DNA of 64,000 bases from Salvator merianae (taxonomy: Eukaryota > Chordata > Lepidosauria > Squamata > Teiidae), in the NCBI GenBank assembly GCA_003586115.2, contig QVOM02000021.1:14452185-14516184 (forward strand), given 5' to 3'. Position numbers and translations under genes: made by a program. Shown one piece after another: positions 43,840 through 56,826 of this stretch (its first letter is position 1; the number at the start of each line of letters is the position of its first letter). The notes under the pieces were generated by a model that ran no database searches, had not been told where the DNA came from, and saw only the letters and a list, made by a program, of their open reading frames with translations.

Positions 43840-44940
43840 ACATATCAGGAGTAAGCAGCTATTTCCTAGTATACTGCAATAAACCATCACATGCATCTGT
43901 AACTGTTATTCTCCAAAAATGTTATTAGCTGAATTGTCTCTAATTTTATTGCCATTTTGTATGCCATCTAGCATTGACAATACATCCTCACTATCTACAA
44001 GAGCTAGGGGCCGCCAAAATAGTAAGAATCCTAAATCTTGCAAATAACAAGGGGTTGGAAACCATTTTTTGCAAGCCCCCTTCTCACCAAAAAGCCAGGC
44101 AAAGTCCCAGTTTTCTAGCAAAAAAGAGCACATTGCTTGGCATTTTCTCATCATGATTATAAAGGAAGAATCACAGATGCTCTCTTACTAGCAAGTTCAA
44201 AACCTTCCAAATTGTGAGGTATAGCTGTTCTATCATGCCTAAATCTGTAAACTGATTAGCCATAGCATTGGAATGAAAAAAATATTTTCATTATTTCTGA
44301 CTATTTAATTAAAATGCTTTATTCTGTCTATGTCCAGATGGAGTTTGGATATCGGACTTTTAACAGTTTTTGTACTTTAGCAGGACATGGGGAACAAGTG
44401 TTCCCAGTTCTTGTTCAGGTTCAGTCCTTACCGAAATGTGATAATCATTCACTGAGCAGTACTGGGTATATTGTACCCAAAGTCTATTAAGATAAAGCCT
44501 GGATTGAATTAACTCCATTCCTTTATGTCAAAGAGCTGAAGAGCATTTACTATATAATCACTCACCGAATTTCAGTATTACACAATGAAGAAATGTAGGC
44601 ATTTTATCAGTACTAATTGTAAAGTTGTAATTACTTCTACTAAATAAATATTTGTGTTAAAATAATTAGATCTCCGTTTTAAATGATCTCGTGAACTAAT
44701 GTTTAATTACTTTATAGGATGCACAAAAATAGATAAAATTTTAGCCTGTCATACCCATTTAATCTGGAGTAAACTGCATTGAACTTCATAGAATTATCTG
44801 TGAATAGATGTGTAGGATTGTATTCCATTCTATTGTATTGTGCACTGGATAACAAAAAACAATGGAACTCAAGGTGGTAAATATTACCCTTTTCCCCTCT
44901 ATTTATCCTCATAACAACCTAGTGAAGCAGATTGGCCTGA
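43840..44940. other. No gene recognised; dispersed-repeat scraps
   Basis: Scraps near 44755-44830 (GGAGTAAACTGCATTGAAC) and 44880-44940 (ATCCTCATAACAACCTAGTG) look like old dispersed repeats. Nothing else is identifiable. Confidence 0.35.
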
Positions 44941-44946
44941 GGCCCT

Positions 44947-45656
44947 TTCCATACTGGTTGGTAGGCTGGACAATGTTCTGATTTAGGGTTTTTTCTTCTG
45001 CATGTTAGTGCGGACCAGAAGAGGCTACTCCCTCCTTAGCACGATTCATCTACACTGGATGAAGTTATGGTCTGGACAGTATGCAAAAATTGTGCCATAT
45101 CCCAATCCAAATGCGGACCTTTTTAAAGTAGTCCATGACCAGAGTACTGTCTGTATCCCAGATCATGAAACGTGTGAGGAAAGCACATCCTGTAATCTGA
45201 TATATAATGAGAGGCAATTTTTGTTAGTGTATCAGGAAGCATCACCAGAAGAGGGCACACTGACAGAACAGCCCTGGCTGGAGGGCTGGACTCATCCTGT
45301 GATGCTGGCACTTAGGCCTGCGCCAGGCTGGGCTGTCCAGCTCACCTGCAACCCAGCCTAGGGTGGGACAAGTTGCCTAACCTGGACCATGGCATTCTTC
45401 TGGGTGTGAACGCTACAGGCCATGGTGTGACTGTGTCTGCGCAATCGCACACCACGTCCCCAGTTGCCATGGCAGCAGCCGGAGATTTCCGTGGCCGCTG
45501 TCATGGTGGGGCTGCCAACATTTACACTGTGAGTGCTGGAAGCTCAGTTCCTGGTTGTTCCAGCCCTCACAGTGCAAATGGCCGCAGCACCACGAGCACT
45601 GCTCCACTTTGGAATGGTCAGATTCAACCATTCCAAGGTAGAAAATGCGAAAAGGC
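44947..45656. mobile_element. DNA-element block, probably composite
   Basis: The left end GGCCCTTTCCATACTGG and the right end AGGTAGAAAATGCGAAAAGGCCC are of the GGCCC type. The right end resembles the palindrome at 10012-10153 more than the left end does, suggesting two joined elements. The 119-codon ORF at 45002-45361 has no motif. Confidence 0.45.
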
Positions 45657-45689
45657 CCTGTGACTCCTGGCAGTAGCCTTTCACTACCA

Positions 45690-45805
45690 TACAGTGTAAT
45701 GCAGTTTTTTGGGTGGATGGGTGTATGAGTGGATGTTTTATAAGTTTTAATCAATTGTAACTTGTCCTGAGATCTTAGGGTAGGGTGAAATAAAAATACA
45801 AATCA
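45690..45805 (+). repeat. L2 LINE 3' end, sense
   Basis: TAAGTTTTAATCAATTGTAA, CTTGTCCTGAGATCTTAGGG and a terminal GAAATAAAAATACAAAT match other sense L2 ends (55670, 60545). Confidence 0.65.
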
Positions 45806-45881
45806 GTCTGCTGATGAAATTTCATATTCAAATTTCAGAAGTGGGAAAACCTCAAGACTTTCAGACCTGTTTCCAATATAT

Positions 45882-46446
45882 GGTTGTTTCTGTACGTACC
45901 TCCCTTAGGGTGGTTTACTTAGTCCACTCCAGCCTGTCCCAGTCCAAGCTCAGGAGGTGCCATCCACATTGCAAGGGCCGAAAAGTTGTTGTCCTGGTCG
46001 AATACAGCAACAATGCAGACACTCCTTCACTGTTCCACTCCAGGCACATTGTACTTCCGCCACTCACCTTTCCCTGTGGTTGGCCCACGTTCCCATTGCT
46101 CCAACATCACATCCAATGCACAAGGGTGAAGCTGAACTATCTCCGTGTGAAGGTTTCAAAGACGGTCTTCAAAGCTTGCAAATGGAACAGCCCCATCTTT
46201 GAAACTTATGCAAGCTTCAGAGCTTATCTTGGGGTTTTCCTTCTTCCAGACCAGGTCTGGAACTGCCGGTGCCTGGACCGGAACAGACGGTGTTAGTATA
46301 CTTCCATACCTTTCCAGACAGATTCACTGCTAAACTAGGATAGGAGCCCTTACGATGATTTAAGACCAGAATGGCACTGGTTCTGTGCAGAAGTAATATA
46401 TTAGCAAACAGATTGTTTCGGTATACCAGGCAAGTGCAGAAAGCCC
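45882..46446. mobile_element. Non-autonomous DNA transposon (family A-like), about 565 bp
   Basis: The termini GGTTGTTTCTGTACGTACC and GGCAAGTGCAGAAAGCCC are related to those at 38569-39103. The 160-codon ORF on the plus strand (45814-46296) crosses its left boundary and has no recognisable motif. Confidence 0.55.
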
Positions 46447-46558
46447 TTTTAGTACTAGTCAGGTCCTCTCAGATGTACAGTCTAAAAAGACATAACACAC
46501 AAGAACAAGAGAACTCAGAGAGAACAGAGTAACTTGATGGCAAGGCTGGGCAGAAATA

Positions 46559-46752
46559 AAACATAAGAACATAAAAAGAGCCCTGCTGGATCAGGCCACA
46601 GTCCATCTTGCCTCACACAGTGGCCCACCACTTGCTTCTGGACATTCTCAAGCAGAAGACTAAGGCAATACCTTCACCTGTTCTTGACTCCCTGCAAATG
46701 GCCTTTAGAGGCATCCTGCCTGTCTCTCTAACCTAGAGATGGTACCTAGGCA
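46559..46752 (-). repeat. CR1-like LINE 3' UTR, antisense
   Basis: ACATAAGAACATAAAAAGAG marks the terminus, followed by GCCCTGCTGGATCAGGCC, ACAGTGGCCCACCAC and GCATCCTGCCTGTCTCTC. Confidence 0.75.
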
Positions 46753-46759
46753 CTCACTG

Positions 46760-47045
46760 AAGATTTAAATGATCTCACAGTAAGCTGGTCCAAGTAGTTA
46801 AGGGCCTTATATGCAAAAGACAAATCTTGAATCTGGCCTAGTAGTTAAAGGACAACCAAGTGTGATATGTACACAGGGTGGTGCCCCACTCTGCAACCTG
46901 CACTAGCTGCAGCTCCTGGGGCAGGTACAAGGATAGCCCCATGTAGATCATAATACAATAATCTAAACATGAGGTTACCAGTGTATAGACAACACTGGCA
47001 AGGCTATCTCTGTCCAGTGGTGGGCATAGTTGGAGGGTTGAAGCA
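46760..47045 (-). repeat. L2 LINE fragment, antisense
   Basis: AAGGGCCTTATATGCAAAAG, GCACTAGCTGCAGCTCCTGG, GATAGCCCCATGTAGATC and CAATAATCTAAACATGAGG are the antisense L2 pattern seen at 8290-8500. Confidence 0.65.
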
Positions 47046-47080
47046 CAATTCCACTTTTGTGCAAAAGTCTTCTTTTAATG

Positions 47081-47225
47081 AAAGGAAACATTGTTTCCCT
47101 TGTGCATTGCCAAAGGAAAAGAGAGGAAACATTGTGTCCTATTCCTTGCAGGGACTGGAAAGAAAGGAAAATGGAGGGTACGTTGTCTTTCTCCTGGTAG
47201 GGGGACTGAAAAGAAAGGAGAAGGC
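47081..47225. repeat. Diverged short tandem duplication (about 45-bp unit)
   Basis: AAAGGAAACATTGTTTCC, AGAGGAAACATTGTGTCC and AAAGGAAAATGGAGGG recur at roughly 40-50 bp spacing with accompanying purine-rich ends. It produces ORFs on both strands (46969-47412 plus, 46975-47293 minus) that I do not regard as genes. Confidence 0.4.
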
Positions 47226-47429
47226 ATGCGTTTTGAGAGTGGACTATGGTGCCAAACCAACTGTGGAACAGGGTGATGTCCAAGGAAGATCAAACATAAT
47301 TTCCATTACTTCTTCTATTTTTAAAAAATCAGTCAGTTTGAAGGTGCAAAATGGGCTTGGTGGAAACCAGGAAATATATGGCAGGTGCTGTTCTCTCTTC
47401 CCACCCCAATAATGATGTTCTCACGCTCC

Positions 47430-50000
47430 TGAGTACAACATCCACAACAATGTCTGTAATTGGCTGGAAGGAAGTGGGGAGCCCTCCCTCTGCACACCCT
47501 AAAAAGTATGGTTTCCTTCCAAAATAGTTTGCTTATGTGTTCTCACTTTGCAAAATAAAATGTGCTAGCAGTCTGAAATGGGCTGAGAACTTACTTAGTC
47601 CAAATGCAAAATAATCCTAATTTGAGCAATTTAGTCCAGAAAAAGAACAGAAAGGCAATATCTTGTCAGGACAGTCAGAACTGAAGACAGCCGGTAAATT
47701 GATTAAATGCCATGTCTGACGCCACCCCTTGAGAATTATCTGCAACAAGGAGTTTAAGTACGATCCTTGTGAATCCAAGAAATTGTTCTTAGCTTATGAA
47801 AAAAACCTCCTTTATCACTAAATTCCTGGCAAATAATGGAACTTCCTTCATTATCCTCTGACATATTTCCATGACATATAGTGTTAACTTGTTGCTCAGA
47901 TTTGCCCATATCCACAGACCCTTCTGCTTCAGCTTTAAAAGTTTTTGTACGGAAAGAGGGCTTTATATTTCCTAACTGCATCGGATTTATAAACAATGTC
48001 GAATAACAGACATACCTTGGATAACACTATGGTTTGTTTCCCACAAACCACCATGTAGTGCAAAACCATGTTTAGGCGAATAAATGTCGCTATATTAGGC
48101 ACATAATTGCTACCTTGGAAAACTGTTCAATGGCAAATGGTCAACAGCAAGTCAGTGGCATTGCAGAGGGTAGGTCCAGAATATCTACAGACAGTAGTGC
48201 TGCAAGAGACACAGTCTTCCTGTGAGTCAGTGACACTGTGGAGGGTTGGTTCACTGTACCATTCTGAGGCTGTGTCTTCACATACAGCTCCAGATGCACG
48301 CAGTGGAGCATCTGAGACATGGAGTTTCCATGTTTGGTGACATGAAGCACCCACCAAAGAGTGCATCACCTACCTGAGGCAAGGGCACAAAATTGCCCTT
48401 TCTGGGCAAGCACCTTGTCTGCTGCTGCTTCTTATGCCCTCATGCACTGGGCATGGATTCAAGGAAATGCCTGGCGACATGGAGGGCAGATACTTCCCAC
48501 TGTGGCTATTTGACACACCCCATGTTAATGATGTCTCAGAGGCCAAATCACATTACTGGAAATTTCCAAGATTGCATTAAATCAGGGAAGTTGCATTTTA
48601 CCAATCATATGAAAGCAAAACTATGTTGTGCAAGGGAGACTATACATGCTTGAGATAAACTAGTTACACAGAATTCCCACTTGTTACCCATAGCTCCCCT
48701 GTAGCTAAAGGAAGAAGCATGCTTTCACTGTTTTGATTGATACAATTGTCTCTCTCTCTCTCTCTCTCTAATTATATAAAATTAATCTGTTGTGTGATGA
48801 CTGTAAACAGCAGCTTGTAAAGGAGAAAAAGATCTTACAGTGAATTCCCATTGCCATTTTCTGTCACTTAAATTCTTAGAAGCAAAAATCTGCTTGTTCA
48901 CTTAAAAAAGAAGAAGTTGAAATTTGTATATCACTTATAAGGGAACTGTCTTATAATGCTTCTATAATGAAGGAATACTATAGCTGTGGGGCAGTACCAT
49001 TTCTTTAGGAATTTTTTGTCGATTTCTGATTTTGTTGTTCATTTTTAAAGTAAACTTTTAAAATCAACCTTAACTACAATTCTAGAAAGTCATTGCATGG
49101 GTGGAGAAAAAGTGTAATCTATATTATTGAGGCATGCTGTGATTTTTTTTTAAAATGTTGGCTAATCATACTATGAATACAAGGCTACTTTTTCATTGAT
49201 ACCTCTTGCCAGATTATCAGCTGTGCTTTAAAAAAAATCAAATCTTTTATGTCTATATGCATTCCATTCCATCCCACCCACCCCAAGTTATGACTTGAAG
49301 GAGCAGAGTGAGATAATGTGAGACTTTGGCCTTCACTGACAACAAGGGACTCCTTAGATGATAACGAAATTACTTCATGTATTTCAGTCTGAGTTGCATC
49401 TCCACTTACCTAACAGGAGTCAAAGAAGGTGCTCAGTACTGTCTCCATTTTCAGTGGCAGCAGGTGCCTTTGAAATTATCGTGTGAGTCATTTTCCAGCA
49501 CAGTCGCTCGCGGGGTTGCCTCCATTCCAAGAGGTTTTCTTCCAGACCTCCTTTCTCCAAAATGGAGGCAAGGAGGACACGTTTTTCTGTGATGCCTCCC
49601 CGTGTGGAGCTGCTTCCACCCAGAAGTGAAGACATGGCCTGAGGCTGGGTAAAGGCCTCAGACATCTGCCCTAGAGATTTGCCTGCTGGCACACTTAGGG
49701 TAATGAAATGTAACAATTTAATGTAAGGACAAGCATTTCTGAGTTTCAAGCCAGAACAAGTTAAGAATTTAACTTGGAGTTAAGAATTAATAGTATTGCA
49801 ACATGCCCTAACAATGTCAAGGTTGGGAGAGAGTGGGGTTGGGAAGAGGGAGGGGTAAGTAAGCAGTATAGTTGGGGGATAATTCTGTTTGATTTTGTAT
49901 GTACTTTACTTTTGATTGTGGGTGTATAAGTATGTTCATATAATATAAGTCAGATGCTATTCATAAAAAATCTAAAAAAAATTGAAACTTAAGATAATGA
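47430..50000. other. No gene recognised; TC microsatellite at 48752-48769
   Basis: TCTCTCTCTCTCTCTCTC occurs at 48752-48769. The overlapping opposite-strand ORFs near 48110-48370 lie in locally duplicated sequence (CAGTGGCATTGCAGAGGG, CAGTGACACTGTGGAGGG). No exon is supported. Confidence 0.4.
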
Positions 50001-50008
50001 CCCAAGAC

Positions 50009-50165
50009 CAGAAGTGATCAACTGCAGCGCTCCAGAGGTACCTGAACTACAGTTCTCGGCATTTCACTCCCAGCATTCCATGCAGCCTCGCCATGGAATG
50101 CTGGGAGTGGAATGCTGGTAGTTGTAGTTCAGGAACATCTGGAGGACTGCAGGTGAGCGTCCCTG
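50009..50165. mobile_element. hAT-type palindromic MITE, 157 bp, with 8-bp target duplication
   Basis: Arms around CTGAACTACAGTTCTCGGC and GGTAGTTGTAGTTCAGG fold onto each other, with an inner perfect pairing CATTCCATG...CATGGAATG. The element ends in GAGCGTCCCTG and is flanked by CCCAAGAC (50001-50008) and CCCAAGAT (50166-50173), an 8-bp duplication with one later change. Confidence 0.8.
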
Positions 50166-50825
50166 CCCAAGATTATCTGAAGACAGTTACACTTAGTGCT
50201 TAACTTCATGCTTGGTACAGTTTTATATGGGGAGCCTTTATAAATACCAAAAAGTATAAAAAGCAATCATTAATTTGATATATTTTGTTTATTTTACTAC
50301 CTAGCCAATATAAAATGTGCCATTTCCTTATCTTACATACAATTTATAAAGTTATTGTAGTTTACTCCTGGCACTGAAGTGAAAAGCTTTTAAATGCAGA
50401 CACTCTGACAATTGTATTTACCTTATGCCCTGGTGAAAACAGTTGAGGTACAGGAAATAAATTGTCTAGATTATTTCTTATATTGGTAGCACAGAACACT
50501 TCCATGAATTCATAGTACTTTGGCTTATAAGGAAAAAGATATTATATACCAAGTTTTAATTCTATGTTGTGTGGAAAAAAGCAATTATAAGCTGGAAAAA
50601 GGGCGTGAGCCTATATTTAACAATTGATCAAACAGAGCGGTTTAATTTATTTCTGTGAAACTGAGACACATTTAAATAGCCGTTCAATGGCCTTATTTTA
50701 TTTCCTTGTGGTTCACCTAAGCAAATGTAGCCATTTAACCCATAAATATATTTAAGTCCCACAAAGCTTCTGTGTCAATATCATTGTTTGTCGACTGTCA
50801 GGAATGTTGTTCACTTAGGCTACAT

Positions 50826-51015
50826 CCACACACAGTTAAAAAAAAAAAAAAGCTCAAAAGCAGCTTAGAAGTGGCAATGTCTGCATGCTAGTGCCTTACT
50901 CCACATTAAAGACCACATCCCAAATGCATTCTGTAGCCTTTAACGGGGGTTAGAGATGGAATGGGAACACTGGCAGCCACCTATAAGATATTTTTGAGCT
51001 GCTTTTTTAAATTGG
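50826..51015. mobile_element. MITE with foldback arms and poly-A tract
   Basis: It starts GCTACATCCACACACAG after TAG. The left arm GCTCAAAAGCAGC...GCATGCTAGTG pairs partially with the right part CACTGGCAGCC...TTTTTGAGC. It is the same family as 43366-43495; the right terminus is degraded. Confidence 0.55.
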
Positions 51016-51496
51016 GAACTATTGTTTTCTAGTCGAGAGACACAGCCCTTGGTGAAAGCTTGCCACAGCTTCAGAAATTATGTAATAAGAACCTGTGCAA
51101 AAAAAGTCATTCATTTGCTGAGATGTCATCTACACTGATTTGGAGCTTTGCAAACCCAGGTTCTCCTCGGTAGGTTCTGATGACAGCGGATCCTGCGCTG
51201 CAAATGAGGCCTGCTCCAGTGCTGAGCAAGGGAACCTTTGCTGGCCATTTTCCTGCGCTCACCAACAAAGACTGCACTGAACCAACTAGGTCTGGACAGC
51301 AGCAGTTTACTGTTGTAGCACTTTAGGGAGAGCTAAGAGCATATCCTGTGTCCTAGGAAGATTCTTAGGTCACACAGATGATTCTGTGTGGATCCTGTCT
51401 TTGGGAAGCCATACTGGAGCTGGCACAGGTTTTGCATACCTAAGCTTTGAAGAATGGCACTGGAAAGAGACCTATGCAAGTTGGGCAGAGAATAAC

Positions 51497-51950
51497 TATA
51501 AAATCATAGCGTTGGAAAGGACCATTAATCCTGTCGAGTCAAGCCTCCGGCACTGTGTAGGATTCCAAACCCAGGCTTCTCCAGCAGATAGCCACCCCGC
51601 CCTTTGCTTGAATGTGCCCATTGAGGAAGATGTCCCAGCTCCCTTGCTTAGTAGTTCCACTTGCCCCAGCTCCCTTGCTTATCAGTTTTCCTGGAAGTTT
51701 CTTCTGACATTCAACAAAGTCCATCTTGTAACATAAGCTTTGCTCTGCATTTTGGAATGAGAGAGAACTCGTCATGGCCATTTCCTCTGTGGCATATTCT
51801 CAAGTATTTGAAGAGGGCTATCATATCCTTTCTCTACTCCTCAGTCTTTTCTTCTCATGGGTAAGAGTGCCTAGTTATCTCAGTCTCTCCTCATAGGACT
51901 ATTTTTCCAGTTTCACAATCACTTTGTTACTCTTCTCGAAACCACAATCT
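51497..51950 (-). repeat. CR1 LINE 3' region, antisense, old
   Basis: AAAATCATAGCGTTGGAAAGG is a diverged copy of the CR1 3' terminus seen at 60840-60875. GTATTTGAAGAGGGCTATCATATCC and CAGTCTCTCCTCATAGGAC correspond to the segments at 61150 and 61225 of the better CR1 copy. No frame survives. Confidence 0.75.
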
Positions 51951-52019
51951 ATTCCTCTGAAGATCTCACTACAGAAGAGACACACATGGAGCAAACTAGA
52001 GCAACCTAAGAATGTTGGA

Positions 52020-52400
52020 CGGGCTCTGCTTAGGGTTGCTGGTCCAGGCTAGCAGTCCCTGGAAATACCTCGTCTGCATTGTGGACCAGTCTACCAGAAG
52101 GTCATGCCTCCTCTGGAATGCCATGTCTGCATGGTATGTTGCATTGGAGCAGATCCCAGTGACAAAATAGCATTGGAGTCTGCTCTAACAGGAGACCACT
52201 TTGAAGCAGTCTCCCATGCATCTCTTGGTGATAGACCAATCCAGCCAGTCCTGCACAGAAGACATGGAGCAGCTGGGCTGGTGTATTCAGCCCACCACTA
52301 TTTCACTGGTCTTCCAGAAACAGTTCTGAGAGTGGGCCATGCCTGTATGTCCAGGTAAAATAGCTTGGCCAGCAACTTTAGAAAGGTTTCCAGCTTCCAA
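52020..52400. mobile_element. Probable non-autonomous DNA element (family B)
   Basis: It shares ordered motifs with 34750-35235 (see there). The limits are not defined. Confidence 0.4.
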
Positions 52401-52999
52401 CGTTGGGTTGGACCAGGCCACCACAATGTGGACAGTCCTTGGACCATGCTGTTGACTGCCTTGGACACAGTTTTAGACTAATATCAAGTCATTATTATAT
52501 CAGCTTTTTAAAGATGGCAGCTGATGTTCAAAATCTGAGGCAGGAGTCCTTCTCAGCCTATTTGAAGATATTAGAGAACAGCTAAATCCTTTTTTTTTAA
52601 AAAAATCTGGCCTTAAGCAAATAAAGAAGTAAGTATGTTGGAGGCCAATGCAATAAGGAAGAGGCAAGCCAACGATACAAAATCTCAATGTCAGCCATGT
52701 AAATTCAGAGGGAGGGCATTCTGCAGGTGTCCTCATAGCTGCCCTTCTTGGACGTTTCTATTTAGTTATTTCAGAACTCTTAAAATGAAGAGGTTATATC
52801 AGTCTTGACTTAGTTGATGGCCTTCAGCCATCATAGTCATGACAGCTAGTAGCTCATGGGAGGTAGGATTAAAATTTCAAGAGGTCACAAGGCTGGTAAA
52901 AATTAAATTATAGAATGAACTGATGCTGAAACTTTAGCTCAGAGTTACTTCAACTTACTTACCTGGAAGTGGGCTGTGGAATTACCCATGAGTGACTTG

Positions 53000-55660
53000 T
53001 AGCATTAGTATTTTTATAGAAGAGGCTTGAATTTCACAAGGGGTAGTTCTTCATATCTGTTGGAATCACTTTTTCCTTATGTTTTATAGTAGACATACAC
53101 TTGCAAGTCACGCAGATGATTCTCCTTAAATTCAGCAGGGGTGCATGGATTGGGACCACCCATTCCGGAATCTCTCATGAATCACCACTGTTTAAGTTTT
53201 TGTTTTACATCTGTGTGTTTTTAAAAAAAAGATCAAGCATGTGCTGTTTCGCTATAATAGCTTCCATCAAGGGTGAGCACATTAGCTCAGTTTAAAGCCC
53301 TGATGTGATATTCAGTGAAACTCATTAATTGATCCAGGGAAATTCAGAGGGCATGCAAGGTGATTTTTGAATCTCATGAGCCTGTGAAAAAATCACTTTG
53401 CGTTAATGAAGGTAGTATGTGGAAAAGACATAACTTCATATCTGACATATATTTATTTGAAAGCTCAGGCCTTTCTCAGAAATCAGGAAGTAATCCTGCA
53501 ACCCTATGCTTTTTTCAGAGGAGTAGGCAGGGTATTTAAACTACTGTTGCGAAAGAATCAAAATTTGCTTTTAAGAAAATCAGAAAGCATTTCTCAATTT
53601 GTTTCTTTTTTTTTTTCTTCCTGACGCATGACAGAGCAGGTTGATTTCTGTTGTGGTTTTGTTTTATGACGTGAATCGGGGGCCTACCTGTCATCTAAAA
53701 CAAACCATTCCCAGGCAGCCCTTTCCCAACACTTTATTGGCAGACCGTTGACGGAAATCTGTGGTGGCATTTTATCATTTATTATCCTCAAGGCTGATTT
53801 CTTGAAGTGGTAAGATACAGAAATGTAGTAAGACCAAAAAGTTGACTCAGAAACCTGCTAGTCACCAGTGTAGATGAAATATCTGACTAATGAATATGTG
53901 AGCTCTTAAAGCGCCAGCAGTTCCTTATCTTTAACATCTAGTGGTAAACTTTGTGAAAAGCATGTCGCATAACGACCACGAAAACGACTACATTTTTGTA
54001 TAGAAGAAGGCTGTAAAGAAAGAACGTAGAACATTTTATGACTATGTAACCACACATCTATTAAGAAAGAGAGGATCTAAAAGTCCCGAAGGGTAACAGA
54101 AAAAAACCTGTATGGTTTACGTGTTGTTAACTAAAATTTTGCCCTTTCACTGAAAATAGTCTAACAGGTTATTTGGAGGATATCCTGTTAGGGGACAACT
54201 TCAGTGTCTGTTATTCCCTTCCTTGCTGCATAATATGAGAGGATAACAATCAGGATTTTGTGATACTCCACCCAAAGTATCATCAAAGTTATTTGGAGAT
54301 CCTTGTTTACCCTTACATTTTTCCACATCTATGAAAACATTCTGATGTTATACAGCAGTAACTGAAATCAGAACGCAGTTAGTGGACCACTTTCTAGAAC
54401 CCCAAAACGATTATGCCCAGTAAATTAAACCAGTCAGACTTACAGATGGATCCAGCTATAGACCCATCTATAGTTAGATATTGTTGCTTGCCACATAGCA
54501 TGCAGCTTCACTTGGTTGGATTGGCTGTTGACCCCTTTAGAACAGCCGTCTTTAAATGTCAGGCAGTCCGATTATCTATCTTGGAATTGTGGTGTAAAAT
54601 GAAGAGAGCATCTAGGACTTTTGCAGAGTCAGTACAATCAAGGCAACGCTGTCAAATCTGCTTAATTCATGTTGTGATTATAAATATGGAACTGGGTAAT
54701 CAGTTTCCCTGTGCCCGCTCTGTCTGGCAAAGAGTATGTGATAAAACACCGTTTTTGCAAGGCAACCCATCGGCGTTGTGTTTTGTTAAGTTTTATAAAA
54801 GCATCCTTGGTATTTATTATTTATAGACATTTCCATTCCACCCTTCCCCAGCAGGGTATTGCTGTTTGTTACCTAGAAAAGACTCTTCTCTCTCCCTGCT
54901 GCACAGCTCTTCTTAAATATCAGAGATTAGAGTAATGGAAATGTGCTTGGATGCAAAATCCAGGCATTCTGTATGAGAAACTCTGTACTGTATTTCTTGT
55001 GTCTAAAAGAATGATGCTTCTGAAATAACTATCAATTCATTAAAAGGATGTACCAGGTGTGGTAGTACCTCTTGTTTTGGTCCATGCAGTCTGCATGATA
55101 GTGCTCTCCAAAGATTAGCGTGGATTGCTCCAAGGAGCTCTTACTAGCAAAATGCTTTAAGAAGATTCAGGCAAGCAAGCAGAGCTTTGTGTTAGAGGAG
55201 AATGAATCATCTGAGCTTTGGCAGTCCAGCACGACTTTTGGCTCCCAAGCGAAATGTAGAGCCCTCTAGCCCTGCATTATGACCTTAAAATATTTGACGG
55301 TCATCTCATGTGTTTGGCAACTGAGTAGTGTTTTTAATACTTCCACTGAGGTCAGAAGGTTTTTCTGAGGAAGCATGGGGCAGATTGGATCGGGTACACA
55401 TATTCGCCTTTGTCCCCTTTGCTGCTATGACCACTTCTTCCCCATCACCATTATCTGCTGCCTAAGATCGGTACTACACTCTGCCTAATGCTGCTTCTCG
55501 CTACATAGCACCCCAGACAGAAGCATACTAGGTGTTGTAAAAATTTTGTTGCATGCCCCGCTTGTGTGTGTCTAATTGTAACTGTGCACAGAAATAGAGC
55601 TCCCCCCATATCCATAAATGTGCCCTTCCCTTTCCAGGCACTGTAACTTGTGGGTATGAA
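53000..55660. other. Long repeat-poor block; no gene supported
   Basis: Apart from a scrap near 53490 and a T run near 53609 I recognise no repeat over about 2.6 kb, unlike the rest of the window. The 137-codon ORF at 54413-54826 has no motif or clear splice frame. The stretch 53630-53810 reads like possible conserved noncoding sequence, but this cannot be judged without alignment. Confidence 0.35.
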
Positions 55661-55760
55661 TGATCTGGATTTTAACTGTATTTTTATGACGAATTTACTG
55701 TAACCTGCCCTGAGACCTTTGGGTATACGGCAAGATAATGTAAACGAACAAACAAATAAC
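55660..55760 (+). repeat. L2 LINE 3' end, sense
   Basis: TACTGTAACCTGCCCTGAGA and CCTTTGGGTATACGGC followed by AACGAACAAACAAATAAC match L2 ends at 45760 and 60565. Confidence 0.65.
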
Positions 55761-55764
55761 ATAA

Positions 55765-56820
55765 TGATTGCAGGCAGTGTGGCAAGACTTGCAAAAGGGA
55801 GTAGTCTTCAATTATTCCATTTGCCCTTGAGGTTATTACATTTTCTTCTGAACAAAAGAAGGCTGTTTTGACACTATCTCATGAGGCCACTGAGAATAAC
55901 CGAGAGGATGTTTTAGGAGTATCTTACAGATCAATGTGTGTCAAAAATCAGCCTCCTTCCGGTCAATGGTCAATAGCAGCATCTGGGTAGTCCTTCCTTA
56001 ACTTGACGTCCCTCAACTTTTTTGGAGTGCAGCTCCAATTTTCTCTGGCCAGCATGACCTTGTGCTACTTGGTGCTGGTCCAAAACATTAGGACTCTAAA
56101 GCAGGAAAGAATTACTTGGGCTTTGATAATCTTGAATATCATCACCAGTCTGTTCCAAGAAAAGCAAACGAAACAGGTACTAGGACTCGGAATCCCTTTG
56201 TCACAGATCCTGTTTTCAAACTGGACTTTTAGGTTGTCCATAACCAGGTCCCACAGAAATAAAGACTTCTGCCATCCCCCAGATGTTTTGCTCTACCCCT
56301 GTACCCTCTGCCAATTATCCCTAAGGTTCCTCTATCTTGAGCTTACTGCCATTGCGGAAGTAATGAAACAGCTGTGTTTTCTTTTCCACATTAATTTTCT
56401 GTATCTCCAGTAGGCAGGTTAATATATTGTGCTGTTTCCTTCATGAACCATAGGTTTTTAGTGCAGATTTTGTGAGCTGTTCAGAGAACTATAATAATGA
56501 CTCAGTCATAGAAATATGGAATATAAATAAGAAGTGGACCCTCTCCTTCCATCTTCTGGTCACAACTGTTTCCATGGGCTGCATTAGTGATCTCAAGAAA
56601 CAAGAAGGGCTTGGTCTAGGCAATGCTTAATAATGCCTAGGAATATCAAGTGCTGTAGGCTAGACAGGAAGTTGCAAAATGTAAGACGACAATGACAAAC
56701 CACTTCCATAAGCTTGCCAAGAACATGATACAGATGAGTCCAATGGCGTAGCTGGTTCAAGTGGGTGCAAACAGAGATCCCTTCCCCCAATGTGTGTCTT
56801 CACAGGCTTTATTTGAAATC
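55765..56820. other. No gene recognised
   Basis: The 136-codon ORF at 56003-56413 is rich in Leu/Ile but lacks a recognisable motif or exon boundaries. Confidence 0.4.
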
Positions 56821-56826
56821 CACCTT

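Noticed and set aside
45814..46296. 160-codon ORF
   Set aside because: It crosses the left boundary of a DNA element and has no motif.
46969..47412. 147-codon ORF
   Set aside because: It spans the edge of an L2 fragment and a diverged tandem duplication, and the opposite strand is open too.
54413..54826. 137-codon plus-strand ORF
   Set aside because: No recognisable domain, no acceptor or start context of note, and the composition looks like translated noncoding DNA.
56003..56413. 136-codon hydrophobic ORF resembling a membrane protein
   Set aside because: Leu/Ile richness comes from T-rich DNA. There is no regular membrane-helix pattern and no exon boundary.
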